From: Nocardioides zeae
GTDB lineage: Bacteria > Actinomycetota > Actinomycetes > Propionibacteriales > Nocardioidaceae
DNA length: 64,000 nt
NCBI RefSeq assembly: GCF_010686755.1
Contig: NZ_JAAGXA010000001.1
Coordinates: forward strand, 558,001-622,000
Direction: 5' to 3'
The position numbers were made by a program, and so were the translations under genes. Each line of letters begins with the position of its first letter. The stretch's first letter is position 1. The notes under the pieces were generated by a model. It saw only the letters and a list, made by a program, of their open reading frames with translations. It had not been told where the DNA came from and did no database searches. This document shows, piece by piece, positions 56,614 to 64,000 of the stretch.

Positions 56614-57708
56614 GTGCCCGACCGCCCTCCCCACCACTCCGCGGCGCACGGTCGGGTCGCCCTCCCGGACCGGCAGCGCTCGCCGTGGTTCGAGCTCTTC
56701 AAGCGGCTGGGCGCCGCGATCGGCATCCTCGTCGGCACCGTCCTGCTGGTGTACGTCGATCGTGAGGGCTACACCGACAACAACGACCCCACCCGGGCGG
56801 TGGACCTGGTCGACGCGCTCTACTACACGACGGTCACGCTCAGCACGACCGGGTACGGCGACATCGCCCCCGTCAGCACGCAGGCGCGCCTCGTCAACGC
56901 GTTCGTCATCACGCCCGCCCGTGTCGGGTTCCTGGTGCTGCTCATCGGCACCACCCTCGAGGTGCTCGCCTCGCAGGGCCGCGAGATGTTCCGGGTCAAC
57001 AGGTGGAGGAAGCGCATGGCCGAGCACGTCGTCGTCATCGGCTACGGCACGAAGGGCCGGCGTGCCGTCGACACCCTGGTGCAGCACGGGTGGGACCGCG
57101 ACGGCGTCGTGGTCGTCGACCCGCGCCAGACCGCGATGGACGACGCGCACGCGGACGGCCTGGCGATCGTGATCGGTGACGCGACCCGTCGCGACGTGCT
57201 GCGGCGTGCACGGGTGGCGGAGGCGACGCAGGTCGTCATCACCACCGACCGCGACGACACCAACGTGCTCGCGACCCTGACGGTGCGCCAGCTCAACCCG
57301 GAGGCGTTCATCGTCACCGCCGTCCGCGAGCAGGAGAACGTGCCGCTGATGCGGCAGAGCGGCGCGGACTCCGTCATCACCTCCTCGGACGCCGTCGGCC
57401 GCCTCCTCGGCCTGTCGTCGCTGTCCCCGGCGCTGGGCTCCGTCATGGAGGACCTGCTGACGTACGGCGAGGGGTTGGAGGTGGCGGAGCGCGACCTGCT
57501 CGTGACGGAGGTCGGCAAGGCGCCCCAGTCGCTGCCCGACCAGGTGATCGCGGTCGTCCGCGACGAGCGCGTGTACCGGTACTTCGACCCGGTCGTCACC
57601 CAGCTGGCGCGTGGCGACCACCTCATCGTCGTGCGTCCGGCGCAGGAGCTGGCGTGGGCACCACGCCCCGGCACCCACGGCGAGGCCTCGGCGTCGGCCG
57701 AGGACTGA
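56614..57708 (+). CDS. Potassium channel with RCK (TrkA-N) domain
   Basis: Encodes 364 residues. Two membrane helices surround a pore loop with the selectivity filter TTGYGD (78-83). The cytosolic part starts HVVVIGYGTKGRR (nucleotide-binding GxGxxG-like motif 143-148) and forms a Rossmann RCK domain, with a TrkA-C-like end. Such channels open or close with bound ions or nucleotides. The GTG start lies 6 bases after TAGGTT (56602-56607), which overlaps the previous stop, suggesting its own leaderless promoter. Confidence 0.93.
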   Translation: MPDRPPHHSAAHGRVALPDRQRSPWFELFKRLGAAIGILVGTVLLVYVDREGYTDNNDPTRAVDLVDALYYTTVTLSTTGYGDIAPVSTQARLVNAFVITPARVGFLVLLIGTTLEVLASQGREMFRVNRWRKRMAEHVVVIGYGTKGRRAVDTLVQHGWDRDGVVVVDPRQTAMDDAHADGLAIVIGDATRRDVLRRARVAEATQVVITTDRDDTNVLATLTVRQLNPEAFIVTAVREQENVPLMRQSGADSVITSSDAVGRLLGLSSLSPALGSVMEDLLTYGEGLEVAERDLLVTEVGKAPQSLPDQVIAVVRDERVYRYFDPVVTQLARGDHLIVVRPAQELAWAPRPGTHGEASASAED

Positions 57709-57713
57709 GCCCG

Positions 57714-59720
57714 GTGGTCGCCGCGGAGCAGGTCGCGAGACCGCCCGTCCCCCCGAGCCCGCGCTCGGGGGCGCGGTGGTTGCCCCTCTGGGCGGTCCTC
57801 GTCATGGCGGCCGCACTCATCGGCCGGTTGACGGCACCCGAACCAGGCGCTCCGTCGCTCGTCGTGCCCGCCGTGGGTCTCGCGGTGCTGTGGCTCCTCG
57901 CCCGGGGGGTCTCGCTCGCGAGCCTCGACGGGGCTGCCCTCGCCGCCTGCCTGTTCGCGATCGTGGCGGTGTCGGACGTGCCGCTCGCGTCGGGAACCGC
58001 TCTGGTCGTCGGTCTGCTCGCCCAGGTGGGACTCACCGTCGCCCTGCTGAGGCGCTGGTGCGCGGACGTCTGGGGCATCGGTGCCGGCACCGTCGCGGCG
58101 AGCGCGCCGCGTCATCTCGTGCGCCTCGTCGCGGCGATCGTCGCGGGGGGCGTGGCGGGGGGTGCGGTCACCGTGCTCGGTCTGCTCGCCGAGGGCCAGC
58201 GGCTCGGGGCCCTCGACCTCGCCTCCCTGCTCGGGCGGGGCGTCGCGGGCGTGGTCTTCGTCGTCCCCCCGGCGCTCGTCGTCGGGCGCCGCCGTGCGAT
58301 CGGTCGCCAGGGGCGTCCCGGGGACGAGGGCGGTCCGCTGGAGCTGGCCGCCCTGGCGGTCACGTCCGTCGTCCTCTACGGCGTCGCGTTCCTGCCGGAG
58401 TCGGTCCCGCTCGCGTTCCCCCTGCTCATCGTCACGGGGTGGGCGGCGCTCCGCTTCTCGACGGCCACCGCGGTGCTGCACGCCGTCGTCGCCAGCATCG
58501 CCGTGGTGGTGCTGACCCTCGTGGGCACCGGGCCGTTCGCGGTGACGGACGACCCGCGGGTCGGCGTGGTGCTGGCCCAGCTCTACGTCTGCGTGGTCAT
58601 CGTCAGCGCTCTCACCCTCGGCGGCGGCCGCGACGAGCGGCGGGAGCTCCTGCGCGAGGTGCGCCACGCCCAGGCCGACGCCCAGCGCCAGTTCTCCCTG
58701 CTGCGCACGATGGTCGACACCATGCACGAGGGCGTCATCGTGGTCGAGGGGGACGGCCGGGTGCTCCTGCGCAACCCGGCGGCCGCGCTGGACCCGGTGG
58801 GCGACTACACCCTGCACGACCTGACGGGCCGTCCGCTGACGGCCGACCAGCTGCCGTCGCGTCGCGCACTCCGGGGCGAGGAGGCCGTCGAGCAGGTCCT
58901 CGTGCGCATGGCGGACGGCTCGCCCGAGCGCCTCGTCGAGGTGCGGGCGACCCCGCTGCCGCGGGACGCGGACACGCCCGCCCGGGCGGTGGTGGTCTTC
59001 CGCGACATCACCGCGGAGGAGCTGCAGCGGCGCGAGCTCACGGCCTTCGCCGGTGTGGTGGCGCACGACCTCCGGAACCCGCTGTCCACGATCGACGGTT
59101 GGGTCGCCCTGCTGGCCGAGGAGATCGAGGACGGCGAGGCGCCCGACGGTGCGCTGACGCGCCAGGTGGTCGGCAAGGTCCGGTCGGCCTCGGTCCGGAT
59201 GCAGAGCCTCATCCGCCACCTGCTGCAGCACGCGACGAGCCGCGACGCCGAGCTGCACCCGGTCGACGTCGACACGACGGCCCTCGTCCGTGGCATCGTC
59301 GCCGGACGGGAGGCGGAGGACCGCGTGCGCGTGGAGCCCCTGCCCGTCGTGCACGGCGACGAGAACATGCTGCGGCAGCTGTTCGAGAACCTCGTCGGCA
59401 ACGCCCTGAAGTACGTGGTACCGGGCGAGCCGGCCCAGGTGGTGGTCGACGGCTCCGCCCGGGAGGACGGCGCCGTGCTCCTCGCGGTCACCGACAACGG
59501 GGTCGGCATCCCGGACGACAGCAAGGACCTCGTCTTCCAGCAGTTCTACCGGGCCCACGCCACGGCGTACTCCGGCACGGGGCTCGGCCTCGCCATCTGC
59601 CGCCGCATCGTCGACCGCCACCAGGGGGCGATCGCCGTGCGCGACAACCCGGCGGGCCGTGGCACGCGGATCGAGGTCGTGCTGCCGGGAGCGCGTGGCC
59701 CCGTCGACCCCGAGAGCTGA
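57714..59720 (+). CDS. MASE1-type sensor histidine kinase with PAS domain
   Basis: Encodes about 668 residues. An N-terminal MASE1-like block with about eight membrane segments (residues 20-300) is followed by a PAS domain (TMVDTMHEGVIVVEGDGRVLLRNPAAA), the H box FAGVVAHDLRNPLSTIDGW with H451, and an ATPase domain (NLVGNALKYVV, DNGVGIPDDSK, YSGTGLGLAICRRIV). No response regulator gene is adjacent, so it is an orphan kinase here. The GTG lies 6 bases after the channel stop; ligand and partner are unknown. Confidence 0.9.
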   Translation: MVAAEQVARPPVPPSPRSGARWLPLWAVLVMAAALIGRLTAPEPGAPSLVVPAVGLAVLWLLARGVSLASLDGAALAACLFAIVAVSDVPLASGTALVVGLLAQVGLTVALLRRWCADVWGIGAGTVAASAPRHLVRLVAAIVAGGVAGGAVTVLGLLAEGQRLGALDLASLLGRGVAGVVFVVPPALVVGRRRAIGRQGRPGDEGGPLELAALAVTSVVLYGVAFLPESVPLAFPLLIVTGWAALRFSTATAVLHAVVASIAVVVLTLVGTGPFAVTDDPRVGVVLAQLYVCVVIVSALTLGGGRDERRELLREVRHAQADAQRQFSLLRTMVDTMHEGVIVVEGDGRVLLRNPAAALDPVGDYTLHDLTGRPLTADQLPSRRALRGEEAVEQVLVRMADGSPERLVEVRATPLPRDADTPARAVVVFRDITAEELQRRELTAFAGVVAHDLRNPLSTIDGWVALLAEEIEDGEAPDGALTRQVVGKVRSASVRMQSLIRHLLQHATSRDAELHPVDVDTTALVRGIVAGREAEDRVRVEPLPVVHGDENMLRQLFENLVGNALKYVVPGEPAQVVVDGSAREDGAVLLAVTDNGVGIPDDSKDLVFQQFYRAHATAYSGTGLGLAICRRIVDRHQGAIAVRDNPAGRGTRIEVVLPGARGPVDPES

Positions 59721-59729
59721 CCTCCGCCC

Positions 59730-60281
59730 TCAGCCGAGCTGCTCGAGCACCGCGGCGGGCACGTCGACGCGGCCGGTGGTCGCCTCGAGGTCGGCGGTGG
59801 TCACCGACGCCGCCTGCACGTAGGCGGGCGCCGTGCAGGTCGGCACCTCGGTGCCGGAGCGGGTGTCGCCGGGCAGCAGCAGGTTGAGGGTGCCCGTGAC
59901 GGTCTCGCCCGCCGCCAGCGGATCGCCGATCACGATGGTCGAGCCCGCGGCGTAGTCGCCGATCGCGGGGCCCTCGGCACACACGAGGCCGAAGGTGGGC
60001 ACGGCGCCCTCCACGTCGGTGGGGTTGTCCACGACGACCTCGGCGGACACCCACGGTCCGCCGCTGTCGCCGCCGACCTCCATCGCGGTGACGGTGACCG
60101 AGAGGCCGTCGGGCAGCTCGACCGCGTCGCCCACGCCGACCTCGGCCGCGTTCTCGGCGACGGGGTCGGGGGTCGCCGTCTCCGCAGCGTCGCCGTCCGC
60201 GTCGTCCGATCCCGAGCAGGCGGAGACGGCGAGGGGGAGGGCGAGGGCGAGCGCGATGGTCCCGAGAGAGGTTCGCTTCAT
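59730..60281 (-). CDS. Lipoprotein of unknown function (DUF4352-like)
   Basis: Encodes 183 residues. A signal peptide with lipobox LAVSACSG (cysteine 22) is followed by an acidic linker and a beta domain (VELPDGLSVTVTAMEVGGDSGGPWVSAEVVVDNPTD) like telokin-type DUF4352 folds found on cell surfaces. The ATG follows TAGGGT by 8 bases. It lies downstream of the AztD terminator on the same strand and is convergent with the MASE1 kinase gene. Function unknown. Confidence 0.8.
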   Translation of the reverse strand: MKRTSLGTIALALALPLAVSACSGSDDADGDAAETATPDPVAENAAEVGVGDAVELPDGLSVTVTAMEVGGDSGGPWVSAEVVVDNPTDVEGAVPTFGLVCAEGPAIGDYAAGSTIVIGDPLAAGETVTGTLNLLLPGDTRSGTEVPTCTAPAYVQAASVTTADLEATTGRVDVPAAVLEQLG

Positions 60282-60301
60282 GGGAGGGGACCCTAACGGC
60301 A

Positions 60302-60336
60302 ACGGCCCCCCGGCGTCCGTGACGCCGGAGGGCCGT
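60302..60336 (-). terminator. Hairpin terminator of the azt operon
   Basis: A 16-bp stem with one mismatch and a 3-base loop lies 15-49 bases after the aztD stop on the minus strand. It ends the zinc-uptake transcript before the lipoprotein gene. Confidence 0.75.
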
Positions 60337-60350
60337 CGTCGTGACCGGGC

Positions 60351-61580
60351 TCAGCCCGCCGCGGGAGCGATCTCGTTGGGCGTGACGTCGAGCTCGGCGC
60401 TCGCGACCACCTCGCCGGAGGTGAGGTCGACGGCGTGCACGCCGTTCGTGGCGGGCTCCGTCACGTAGGCGACGTCGCCCGCGACCTGGATGGCGGGGTG
60501 CGGGTCCTGCCACTCGACGGGACCCTCCCAGGGCGCGATGACCTCGAACGCGTCGACGATCTCGCCCGTGGTCGGGTCGATGACGTGGATCGCGCCGTCG
60601 GTCGCGAGGACGTAGCCCAGGTCATCGGGCCCGCGCGCGAGGTCGCGGAAGGTGTACGACGCGCCCTCGGGCAGCTCGACCACGTCGAGCGTCCCGGCGG
60701 CGGTGTCGATGAGCGTCACGGCGTCGAGGAGGTAGCCCTCGGCGTCCGGGTCGGTCTTGTAGTCGCCGAGCACGACGGGGCTGGTGTCGGTGGTGAACGC
60801 GTTGCCCATGCGGCCGTACGGCTGGTCGGGAGCGGCGAGCTTGGTGATCGTGCCGTCCTGGTAGACGAGCGCCCCGTCCTCGCAGCCGAACACCACCGCC
60901 TCGTCCCGGGCGGTGCCCTCGCCGTGCACCCCGGGGCAGTCGTCGTTGCGTGCGACGACCTCGCCGGCGGCGTCCCGGACCTCGATGCCGGAGCGGCCGT
61001 CGGCGTTGCCGACCGTCGTCAGGAAGGTGCCGTCCTCGAGCACGATCGAGACGCCGTGGTGGGCCTCGACGCCGGGGACGGTCTCCGCCGCGGGGAGCTC
61101 CCCGGCGGCGACGGCGTCCGCGAGGGCGGCGGTCTCGACGATCGTCGTGTCGCTCGTGCCGTCGGCGTAGAGGACGGTCTTGTCGGCGTGGCGCACCACG
61201 TGTCCCGGGGTGTCGGCCGGGAAGACCAGGTCGGTCAGGGTCGCGCCCTCGGCGGTGCCGGCACCGGTGTCGAGCACCTGGAAGCCGTCGGCGACGGTGA
61301 CCATGACGTTCCGGCCGTCCCCGGCCGGGTTGAGGCGGGTGAACTCCTCGGAGTCCAGCTCGGCGACGGTCTCGAGCGTGGTGCCGTCGAGCACGAGGAT
61401 GCCGCCCTCGTGAGCGACCGCCAGGCGGGGTCCGGCGTTCGAGGTGGACGCGGCGGTGGTGCCGTCGTCGGACTGGGCGGCGTCTCCGGCGTCGCCGGAG
61501 GAGCAGGCGGCGAGCGTCGTCAGGGCCAGGGCGCTGACGGCGCCGAGGGCGGCCGCGCGGGGTCGGTGGAAGGTGCGCAT
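60351..61580 (-). CDS. aztD: Zinc metallochaperone AztD (lipoprotein)
   Basis: Encodes 409 residues. A lipobox (TTLAACSS) is followed by a beta-propeller with His-rich metal sites (PGHVVRHADK, VEAHHGVSIVL), the cysteine pair region DDCPGVHGEGTARDEAVVFGCEDGALV, and repeats such as LATDGAIHVIDPTTGEIVDAFEV. AztD hands zinc to the binding protein AztC in the cell envelope. GAGGA lies 6 bases before the ATG. It is the last gene of the visible azt operon. Confidence 0.87.
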   Translation of the reverse strand: MRTFHRPRAAALGAVSALALTTLAACSSGDAGDAAQSDDGTTAASTSNAGPRLAVAHEGGILVLDGTTLETVAELDSEEFTRLNPAGDGRNVMVTVADGFQVLDTGAGTAEGATLTDLVFPADTPGHVVRHADKTVLYADGTSDTTIVETAALADAVAAGELPAAETVPGVEAHHGVSIVLEDGTFLTTVGNADGRSGIEVRDAAGEVVARNDDCPGVHGEGTARDEAVVFGCEDGALVYQDGTITKLAAPDQPYGRMGNAFTTDTSPVVLGDYKTDPDAEGYLLDAVTLIDTAAGTLDVVELPEGASYTFRDLARGPDDLGYVLATDGAIHVIDPTTGEIVDAFEVIAPWEGPVEWQDPHPAIQVAGDVAYVTEPATNGVHAVDLTSGEVVASAELDVTPNEIAPAAG

Positions 61581-61621
61581 CGAGTTCCTCTTCGTGGATT
61601 GGTGGGGGAGCGGGACGGCGC

Positions 61622-62533
61622 TCAGGAGAGCGCCGAGGCGATGCGCTGCGTGTTGACGCGCATCATCGTCAGGTAGTCGGGCGCGCCGCCGTCGGCGGCG
61701 GTCAGCGACTCGGTGTAGAGCTCGACGACCTCGACCTGCACGTCGGCCTCGCTGGCGAGCGCCTGGACGAGGCGGTCCGGGGAGGAGGACTCCGCGAAGA
61801 CGGCCGGGACGCCGGTGTCCTCGACGGCCTCGACCAGGTCGGAGAGGTCGGAGGCCGACGGCGCGGCGAGCGTCGTGCCGCCGGGGATCACGGCCCCCAC
61901 GACGTCGAAGTCGAAGCGGTCGGCGAGGTAGCCGAACACGTGGTGGTTGGTCACGAGCGCCCGCCGATCGGCGGGGACGGCTGCGAAGGCCTCCGCCATC
62001 TCGGTCTCCAGCCCGGCCACCGAGGCCCGGTACGCCGCGACGTCGTCCGCGAGGCGGTCGGCGTCGATGCCCTCCACCTCGGCGAGCGCGGGCTCGAGGG
62101 CGTCGAGCACGTCGAGCACCCGGGCGGGATCGGTCCAGAAGTGGGGGTCCGGGGCGCCGGCGGCGTCGCCCTCGGCGTACTCGAGCACCTCGATCTCGTC
62201 ACCCGCGACGAACGCGGTGACCCCGTCGTCGACCGCGGCGTCGAGGTGCTGCTGCAGCCCCTCCTCGAGACCGAGCCCGTTGGAGACCACCAGGTCGGCC
62301 GAGCGCATCCGGGCAGCCTCCTGGGCCGAGACCTCGAAGGAGTGCGGATCGGCGTCGGGGCGCATGAGGGTGAGCACCTCGGCCTGGTCGCCCACGACGT
62401 TCTCGACGACGTCGCCGAGGATGTTGGTGGAGACCACGATGAGCGGTCCGTCCGCGGAGCCGACGTCGCAGGCGGTCAGGGCGCTCGCGGCGAGGAGGGC
62501 GGCGGGCAGTGCGAGGAGGCGGGTACGGCGCAC
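61622..62533 (-). CDS. aztC: Zinc ABC transporter substrate-binding protein AztC
   Basis: Encodes 303 residues of a cluster A-I metal-binding lipoprotein. The lipobox is SALTACDV. Likely zinc ligands are in RPDADPHSFEVS, VTNHHVFGYLADRF and near the C-terminus; the long His-rich loop of ZnuA is missing, as in AztC. It also carries PHFWTDPARVLDV and IPGGTTLAAPSASDLSDLV. The GTG at 62533 follows AGGA by about 8 bases and lies 1 base after the stop of the next upstream gene. It feeds AztB, whose gene is at the window edge. Confidence 0.9.
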   Translation of the reverse strand: MRRTRLLALPAALLAASALTACDVGSADGPLIVVSTNILGDVVENVVGDQAEVLTLMRPDADPHSFEVSAQEAARMRSADLVVSNGLGLEEGLQQHLDAAVDDGVTAFVAGDEIEVLEYAEGDAAGAPDPHFWTDPARVLDVLDALEPALAEVEGIDADRLADDVAAYRASVAGLETEMAEAFAAVPADRRALVTNHHVFGYLADRFDFDVVGAVIPGGTTLAAPSASDLSDLVEAVEDTGVPAVFAESSSPDRLVQALASEADVQVEVVELYTESLTAADGGAPDYLTMMRVNTQRIASALS

Positions 62534-62534
62534 G

Positions 62535-63782
62535 TCAGCGTCCTGTCGAGGCGGTGAAGAGGGGCTCGGTGTCGGTCGTGAAGGACCGGGCGACGCGGGC
62601 GTCGTCGGCCACGTCGATCTCGTGCAGCTGCTGCTCGACGGGACCGGACAGGTAGGTGCGCTGCTGGTCGGTCGCGAGGGTGGGGGTGAGCCCGGCGTCG
62701 AGCGACGCGGCCACCAGGGGTTCCGTCGCGGCGAGCAGCGTGCCGTCGTTGCCGTCCATCACGAGCACCCGGCCGTCGGTGGCGAGGGCGACGACGTGCT
62801 CGTCCTCGTCGTCGACCGCGCTGACCGCCACGAGCGGTCCGGGTGCGGGGAGCAGCGTCCAGGAGCGCTCGCGCGTGTCGAGCAACCACACCCCGTCGGC
62901 GCCCTCGGGGCCGGCGAGCGCGGCGACCGTCGGACGGCCCTCGCGGTTCGCGAACGCGGTGGCCGGCGCTGCCGTCGTACCGGCCGGGTAGGGGATCCGC
63001 TCGACGGTGAGCTCGTCGTCGACGACGCTCGCGAGGAGCGCCCCGTCGGCGCAGCCGACGACGGCCCCCACGCGGGTGGTGATCGTGCCCGACGCCGCGG
63101 TGCAGGGCTCCTCGAGGCCGGTCGGGTCGCCGTCGGCGGTGAAGCCGCGCACCGTGCCCGCGGTGCCGTCGGCGCCCGCAGCGGTCACGAGCGCGAACGA
63201 CCCGACCGGCACCACCATGCCGTCGTGCGGGGCGGTCCCCAGCCGGAACCGCTCGACGAGGTCCCCCGCGGAGAGCGCCGCGGTGTCGAGGAGCACGGCC
63301 TCGCCGGAGCCGGCGAAGTAGACGCCCGTGCCCGACGTCGTCGAGGAGTTCGTGGTGGCGATCGTCGCCGGGCCGTCGCCGCTCACCGCACCGACCTCGC
63401 GGGGCTCCGCGCGGTAGTAGTGGAAGTGGTCGACGTGGTCCCAGGTCCACCGACCGCTGTCGACGACCTCGACGCCCGCGTCGGTCTGCACGAACAGGTA
63501 CCGGCCGTCGGTCGTCATCGCGCTCGGTGCGCCGACGGTGCCGATCTCCGTCGTGCTCTCGTCGAGCAGGTCGAGGTGGGTGACGGTGCCGGACGGGTCC
63601 ACCGTCGTGAGGCCGAGCGGCGGCTCGGAGACCTCGGCAGCGCCCGCGACGGCGCCGTGTCCGTCGGACGACCCGGCGACGGACGCGGGCGGTCCGTCGC
63701 CTCCGTCGGTGTCGCCGGCGGCGCAGCCGGCCACGGACAGCACCAGCACGGCGCCGAGGAGGCGGGGGAAGGGGAGGGGCAC
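62535..63782 (-). CDS. AztD-like beta-propeller lipoprotein (second copy)
   Basis: Encodes 415 residues. Lipobox VLSVAGCA is followed by a low-complexity linker and a propeller domain. A striking histidine cluster DHVDHFHYYRAEP could bind metal, and EEPCTAASGTITTRVGAVVGCADGALL has the same cysteine-spacing pattern as AztD. It probably arose from the same ancestor as AztD and may pass zinc to AztC; this is inference. The GTG at 63782 follows a GAGAGG motif by about 5 bases. It lies between the permease and aztC in one operon. Confidence 0.75.
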   Translation of the reverse strand: MPLPFPRLLGAVLVLSVAGCAAGDTDGGDGPPASVAGSSDGHGAVAGAAEVSEPPLGLTTVDPSGTVTHLDLLDESTTEIGTVGAPSAMTTDGRYLFVQTDAGVEVVDSGRWTWDHVDHFHYYRAEPREVGAVSGDGPATIATTNSSTTSGTGVYFAGSGEAVLLDTAALSAGDLVERFRLGTAPHDGMVVPVGSFALVTAAGADGTAGTVRGFTADGDPTGLEEPCTAASGTITTRVGAVVGCADGALLASVVDDELTVERIPYPAGTTAAPATAFANREGRPTVAALAGPEGADGVWLLDTRERSWTLLPAPGPLVAVSAVDDEDEHVVALATDGRVLVMDGNDGTLLAATEPLVAASLDAGLTPTLATDQQRTYLSGPVEQQLHEIDVADDARVARSFTTDTEPLFTASTGR

Positions 63783-63797
63783 GGGATCCTCTCGGCA

Positions 63798-63827
63798 GGA
63801 ACGGGAACGGGAACGGGAACGGGAACG
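63798..63827. repeat. Five tandem GGAACG hexamers in the azt operon
   Basis: Five exact copies of GGAACG plus a partial sixth lie between the permease stop (63857) and the start of the AztD-like gene (63782). Copy number can change by slippage and alter the spacing, but no regulatory site is evident. Confidence 0.8.
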
Positions 63828-63856
63828 GGACGGGGGCAGGGGGCCGGTGGCGGGGG

Positions 63857-64000
63857 TCAGGCGGCGGGCCGCAGGGACGCGACCCCGCGGCGTACCACCC
63901 ACGACAGGCAGGCGATCGCGATCGCCGCCGCGGCGACGGAGGCGCCCGCGGCGGTGGCCGCGTGCCACGACGCGAGGAGTCCCGCCGCGACGGCCACCGT
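63857..64000 (-). CDS. aztB: Metal ABC transporter permease, C-terminal end (AztB/ZnuB-like)
   Basis: Only the last 47 codons are in the window. The visible hydrophobic tail (VAVAAGLLASWHAATAAGASVAAAAI...) ending in VVRRGVASLRPAA is a final membrane helix and basic tail, as in ABC-3 family permeases such as ZnuB and AztB. The upstream genes run off the right edge. The operon order permease, AztD-like protein, AztC, AztD supports the call. Confidence 0.7.
   Translation of the reverse strand, partial: TVAVAAGLLASWHAATAAGASVAAAAIAIACLSWVVRRGVASLRPAA

Overview
High-GC (roughly 70-75 %) actinobacterial chromosomal DNA. The gene content and order (dapA-rnj, ftsK-rodZ-rimO-pgsA-cinA-clgR, recA-recX, thyA-dfrA, sir-cysH with a cysteine leader peptide, DUF3046, mycothiol-type DinB protein, aztBCD) fit a Propionibacteriales / Nocardioides-like genome; the family placement is inference. 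Genes are packed tightly, many overlap by 4 bases (ATGA/GTGA), and at least ten start directly behind a TANNNT box with no ribosome-binding site, as expected for leaderless actinobacterial mRNAs. No tRNA, rRNA, CRISPR array, prophage or intact IS was seen.

1-8.5 kb: start of a leucyl aminopeptidase gene, gcvT, cobS and a metallo-beta-lactamase/CobU fusion for cobinamide salvage, a small unknown gene, thyA overlapping a dihydrofolate reductase fused to an APH-type kinase, an EamA exporter with its GntR regulator and a perfect operator palindrome over the promoter, and an LLM flavin oxidoreductase. 8.5-11.4 kb: dapA and rnj. 11.4-11.6 kb: GC-only tandem repeats followed by a poly-G then poly-C block that looks like a sequencing artefact. 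11.6-22 kb: MOSC protein, PNPOx-VOC-VOC fusion, a 167-bp element with 25-bp perfect terminal inverted repeats, a YhhN protein, and a cydA-cydB-cydDC operon divergent from a blaI/M56-peptidase pair with BlaI-type operators between them.

22-43.6 kb: core cell-cycle and repair block: ftsK, a large RodZ-like membrane HTH protein, rimO, pgsA, a secreted ExeM/NucH nuclease, cinA, clgR-like, nei, lhr, GNAT, DinB-like, DUF3046, MFS exporter, recA (LexA box plus a PafBC-type promoter) and recX. 43.6-45.6 kb: an overlapping three-gene unit PPK2 - HipA-like kinase - DUF3037, ended by strong hairpins. 45.8-49.6 kb: sulfate assimilation on the minus strand (sir, zinc-ribbon protein, cysH, sirohydrochlorin chelatase) headed by a leader peptide. 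49.7-60 kb: glyA, a CitA/DcuS-type two-component system beside dctA, BrkB-like membrane protein, a potassium channel with RCK domain and a MASE1 sensor kinase. 60-64 kb: zinc uptake (AztD, AztC, a second AztD-like lipoprotein and the end of the AztB permease), cut by the window edge.

The least described items are the PPK2/HipA-like/DUF3037 unit, the DHFR-APH fusion, the BlaI-type operators in front of cytochrome bd, and the 167-bp inverted-repeat element.
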